A stretch of DNA of 64,000 nt from Clostridium transplantifaecale. Its GTDB lineage: Bacteria; Bacillota; Clostridia; Lachnospirales; Lachnospiraceae. The position numbers and the translations under genes were made by a program. This document shows positions 61,692-64,000 of the stretch, in pieces (positions within the stretch are counted from its first letter, which is position 1; each line of letters begins with the position of its first letter). The notes under the pieces are model-generated. The model saw nothing but the letters and a program-made list of their open reading frames with translations. It did no database searches and had not been told where the DNA came from. The DNA lies in the NCBI RefSeq assembly GCF_900626075.1, contig NZ_UYZY01000007.1, positions 186,001 through 250,000 of the forward strand. The letters run 5' to 3'.

Positions 61692-62111
61692 ATGATTAAA
61701 AATCTTTTCACCGCTGAGCAGGTTTTGGTGCTGCGTGAAAACCCTTTCACCTACCGGGTGGACCAGGCCAGGTTAGCTTTTACCAAGGAATTCAAGGAAC
61801 TCTTTTATTCGGAGTATCAGGCGGGGATGCCCCCTCGGCAGATCCTCGAGAAATACGGCTACGATCCCGCCGTCCTCGGCCAGCGCAGGGTATGGGGCAT
61901 CTCCGGCCATATCCGAGAGCAGTACAACAAATATGGCGGTTTCCACGATGGGAGTGTCTCTTCCAGCAGGGCAAATCCCGCCTCTTCGGACTCTGGTATG
62001 CCTGTATCGGGAAAAGAGGAACTCAAACAGCTCCGGCACGAGGTTGATTACCTGAAACAGGAAGTTGCCTTTTTAAAAAAAATTTCCTCCATCCGAACCA
62101 CAAGGAAGTAG
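61692..62111 (+). CDS. IS3-type transposase OrfA
   Basis: A 139-residue DNA-binding subunit. It has a helix-turn-helix region (FKELFYSEYQAGMPPRQILEKYGYDPAVLG) and a leucine-zipper-like coiled coil near the end (EELKQLRHEVDYLKQEVAFLKK). The start at 61692 follows AGGAGG. The A8 run at 62075-62082 lies in its last codons and would allow -1 slippage into the OrfB frame. Confidence 0.85.
   Translation: MIKNLFTAEQVLVLRENPFTYRVDQARLAFTKEFKELFYSEYQAGMPPRQILEKYGYDPAVLGQRRVWGISGHIREQYNKYGGFHDGSVSSSRANPASSDSGMPVSGKEELKQLRHEVDYLKQEVAFLKKISSIRTTRK
62075..62082 (+). promoter_or_regulatory. A8 slippery run for OrfAB frameshift
   Basis: Eight A residues in FLKK codons. The -1 frame from here is open through NFLHPNHKEVGAWL to the OrfB ATG at 62123, so a fused OrfAB transposase can be made, as in other IS3-family elements. 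Confidence 0.65.
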
Positions 62112-62122
62112 GTGCATGGCTA

Positions 62123-63148
62123 ATGAACGATTCTTCCTGTGTCTTCGAAATCATCAGTAACACCCTGCAGCAAAGCGGAAATGTCCTTTCAGTGAAAGAA
62201 CTCTGTTCCACCGCCGGTGTTTCCAGGAGCGGTTATTATGCCTGGCTGAAAGCGGCCCCGGCCAGAGAACTTCAGGAACAGAAGGACCGTGCGGATTTTG
62301 AGCGGATCCTGGCGGCTTACGGGCTCCACGGTTACACCAAAGGGGCCAGAGGGATCTACATGGCCCTGCTCCATATGACCCCGCCGGCCGTCATGAACCT
62401 GAAAAAGATCCGGAGGCTGATGGATAAGTTTAAGCTTTCCTGCCCGCACCGGGGCCCCAACCCTTATAAAAGGATGGCAAGGGCCCTGAAAACCAGCCAT
62501 GTCGCTGATAACCTGCTAAAGCGGGAGTTCGACTGCTATGGGCCCAGGATGGTCCTGTTAACCGATATCACTTACCTGCCCTATAACGGGACCTTTGCTT
62601 ATTTATCAACGGTCCTGGACGCCTTCACCCGGCAAATCCTTTCGTATGTGCTGAGTGAATCCCTGGAAGTGGATTTTGTCCTTGAAACGGTGAAGCAGCT
62701 GGTTAAAAACCATGGGCTTTCCCTTCATGAGGAAACCATTGTCCACAGTGACCAGGGCTGCCATTATACCAGCTACCGATTTATCCGCATCCTTTCCGAC
62801 AAGAAGCTGCGCCAGTCCATGTCACGCCGGGGCAACTGCTGGGACAATGCCCCACAGGAAAGTTTCTTTGGCCATATGAAAGACCACATCCGGGCGAAAC
62901 TGGCTGGATGCGGGACTTTTCGCGAAGTACAGTCCATCATTGATGACTATATGGAGTATTACAATAACCGGCGTTACCAGTGGCATCTTGCAAAGCTTGC
63001 CCCCAATGAGTTTTACCACTTTATCACCACCGGAGAATATCCACTGGATATTCCCAACGTACCGGCACTTCCGGCGATTGCCCGGAAACCGGAGGAACTT
63101 GGTGCCAGTGCGGGCCCCTCCCGTACCGAGAGTCACCCAATCATATAG
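62123..63148 (+). CDS. IS3-type transposase OrfB (DDE)
   Basis: A 341-residue catalytic subunit. The N-terminal HTH_21-like part (TAGVSRSGYYAWLK) is followed by the rve integrase core, with the catalytic triad Asp in LLTDITYLPYNG (~148), Asp in VHSDQGCHYTS (~209) and Glu in APQESFFGHMK (~246). The gene is intact and in -1 phase to orfA. It appears functional. Confidence 0.9.
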   Translation: MNDSSCVFEIISNTLQQSGNVLSVKELCSTAGVSRSGYYAWLKAAPARELQEQKDRADFERILAAYGLHGYTKGARGIYMALLHMTPPAVMNLKKIRRLMDKFKLSCPHRGPNPYKRMARALKTSHVADNLLKREFDCYGPRMVLLTDITYLPYNGTFAYLSTVLDAFTRQILSYVLSESLEVDFVLETVKQLVKNHGLSLHEETIVHSDQGCHYTSYRFIRILSDKKLRQSMSRRGNCWDNAPQESFFGHMKDHIRAKLAGCGTFREVQSIIDDYMEYYNNRRYQWHLAKLAPNEFYHFITTGEYPLDIPNVPALPAIARKPEELGASAGPSRTESHPII

Positions 63149-63613
63149 AATACCATGGCAGGGGAGAGCGTGTGTCTAAGAATCAGGATACACTTTGGGC
63201 CGATTATCCAACCGGGGGGATTCCCTCTGTTTCAGTGTCCATGATCAAGGCTACACGGAAGGAAGGGTGTCTGAAAAAACGGGTCCCCCACTTCATAAAG
63301 TGTCCTTGACAAAGGGGACAGTTCATCAGGATGGCAAAAACCTTCGCGTCTTCAGTCCCGTCGGCAACCTGCCCGGGGAAGGAAGGAGAAAACTTTCCGA
63401 AGGGGACATTGGAATCCGCCGGTGCTTGCTGAGGTTTCTTACGAAGCTAGCATCCGTTGCGCATTCCACAAGCGGGAGCGAGTCCCCGTAGGAATTTTTT
63501 CTCCTGGATTCCCCACCCGCGATAACCTAAAACCCGGGACTGAAGACTCATAGCTTCCTTCTCACCACCCCGCCCCCCGACCTGACGGCGGCGTTCTCAT
63601 TTTTCACCCGCCA

Positions 63614-64000
63614 TCACGTCATATCATCCCTCAGCGCCTCAATAATATTCTCCTTCCGAATCTTCCCCGTAGCATACAACATGGTAATAAATATCACGAT
63701 GAATACGCCAAGCACGCTGACCGCGATACTGTCCCAGGGGAAAATATACCGGATTTCCCCGCCCCCGAGTACCATCCCCTTGTAAATCAGCCAGGATAGA
63801 ACACCCGAGATCGGCAGCCCGAACAGCAGTGTTTTTATGCCGTAAAGGGCACACTCGAAACGCATCATCCGGTTAAAAGAGCGGTCGGACAGGCCCACGG
63901 AGCGGAGCATAGCCAGTTCCCGTCTTCTCAGCCTGATGTTGGTGGAAATCGTATTGAACACATTGGCCGTTCCAATCAGCGAGATCATGATAACAAACAC
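63614..64000 (-). CDS. FtsX-like permease, C-terminal part (runs off the window)
   Basis: 128 residues of the C-terminal FtsX/MacB-type domain: ISLIGTANVFNTISTNIRLRRRELAMLRSVGLS, with membrane segments near GIKTLLFGLPISGVLSWLIY and IAVSVLGVFIVIFITMLYA. The rest lies beyond position 64000. ABC transporters with such permeases export lipoproteins or peptides, or give bacitracin-type resistance. The 3' end directly borders composite repeat C. Confidence 0.85.
   Translation of the reverse strand: MFVIMISLIGTANVFNTISTNIRLRRRELAMLRSVGLSDRSFNRMMRFECALYGIKTLLFGLPISGVLSWLIYKGMVLGGGEIRYIFPWDSIAVSVLGVFIVIFITMLYATGKIRKENIIEALRDDMT

Larger units (their letters stand above)
61493..63320 (+). mobile_element. 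IS3-family insertion sequence
   Basis: A 1,828-bp element with ~55-bp imperfect inverted ends, both starting TGT-N-CCC and sharing GAAGTGGGGG and GGACAC cores. It carries orfA and orfB with a potential -1 frameshift between them. GTTCAT flanks both sides (61483-61488 and 63321-63326) and may be the target duplication, although four bases (ATAA) separate the left copy from the TGT end. The target was the right arm of composite repeat C. Confidence 0.85.
60898..63607. repeat. composite nested-palindrome element, copy C, split by an IS3-type element
   Basis: Outer ends GTTGAGATGAGAGGACGCC (left) and GGCGGCGTTCTCATTTTTCAC (right). The units are 60953-61153 and 63346-63549. Removing the IS3-type insertion (61493-63320) leaves 882 bp, close to the 885 bp of copy B. 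The core (61230-61430) is homologous to that of B in inverted orientation. The right end abuts the stop of the FtsX-like gene and the left end abuts a terminator. Confidence 0.85.

Overview
The window reads as a chromosome segment of an obligately anaerobic, spore-forming, medium-GC Clostridia bacterium, most likely Lachnospiraceae (Clostridium symbiosum / Enterocloster / Hungatella type). The evidence is a superoxide reductase with a rubredoxin, an NfnAB-type bifurcating transhydrogenase pair, a NifU-like scaffold next to a GGGtGRT protein, small spore-coat proteins, a TRAP transporter for sugar acids, and strong AGGAGG ribosome binding sites with TTGACA/TATAAT promoters. The genus is an inference. 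No rRNA, tRNA or CRISPR array was seen.

Layout. 1-5.7 kb: a minus-strand MmgE/PrpD, iron alcohol dehydrogenase and carboxymuconolactone-decarboxylase-like operon with its LysR regulator and a divergent transporter; two near-identical palindromes tie the parts together. 5.7-9.1 kb: MATE pump with a TetR repressor (two matching operators) and two GNAT acetyltransferases. 9.2-9.5 kb: a promoter-to-terminator non-coding RNA candidate that folds as a long rod, like 6S RNA. 9.5-15 kb: a MutS2 protein without a Smr domain, an MgtC-like protein, two coat genes, a lipoprotein and a ferredoxin-fused aldo/keto reductase. 15.4-24 kb: a nine-gene sugar-acid operon (2-hydroxyacid dehydrogenase, RraA, TRAP DctP-Q-M, DgoK-type kinase, LarA-like enzyme, GntR, KDPG aldolase). 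24-30 kb: MFS carrier, then a LysR / response regulator / histidine kinase / Crp series of overlapping regulators. 30-40 kb: rubredoxin and superoxide reductase, L,D-transpeptidase, methyltransferases, CoA-disulfide-reductase-like flavoprotein with rhodanese, a Cys/Gly-rich secreted protein, LysR and a cytidylate-kinase-like protein. 40-50 kb: unknown protein, MBL hydrolase, dihydrofolate reductase, NfnAB, MATE pump, NifU-like/GGGtGRT pair, RNHCP protein. 50-61 kb: two TetR genes, methyltransferase, XRE regulator, a GltS remnant, a WYL regulator with a UDG-like gene, and a peptide-use cluster (M20 dipeptidase, Crp/Fnr, YfcC carrier, M28 peptidase). At the right edge lies an IS3-type element and a truncated FtsX-like permease.

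The most unusual content is a family of three 0.83-0.89 kb composite elements (25444-26274, 40771-41655, 60898-63607). Each consists of two inverted copies of a ~205-bp unit that is itself an imperfect palindrome, around a core of ~150-200 bp. One unit shows matched changes in both arms of its terminal stem. The core of the second element holds an 85-codon frame whose match to the third element changes largely at synonymous sites. An IS3-type insertion sequence has landed in one arm of the third copy. I know of no named family that matches. A second, shorter dispersed repeat (GTTAC-YGTTCA ends) lies in at least three other gaps.
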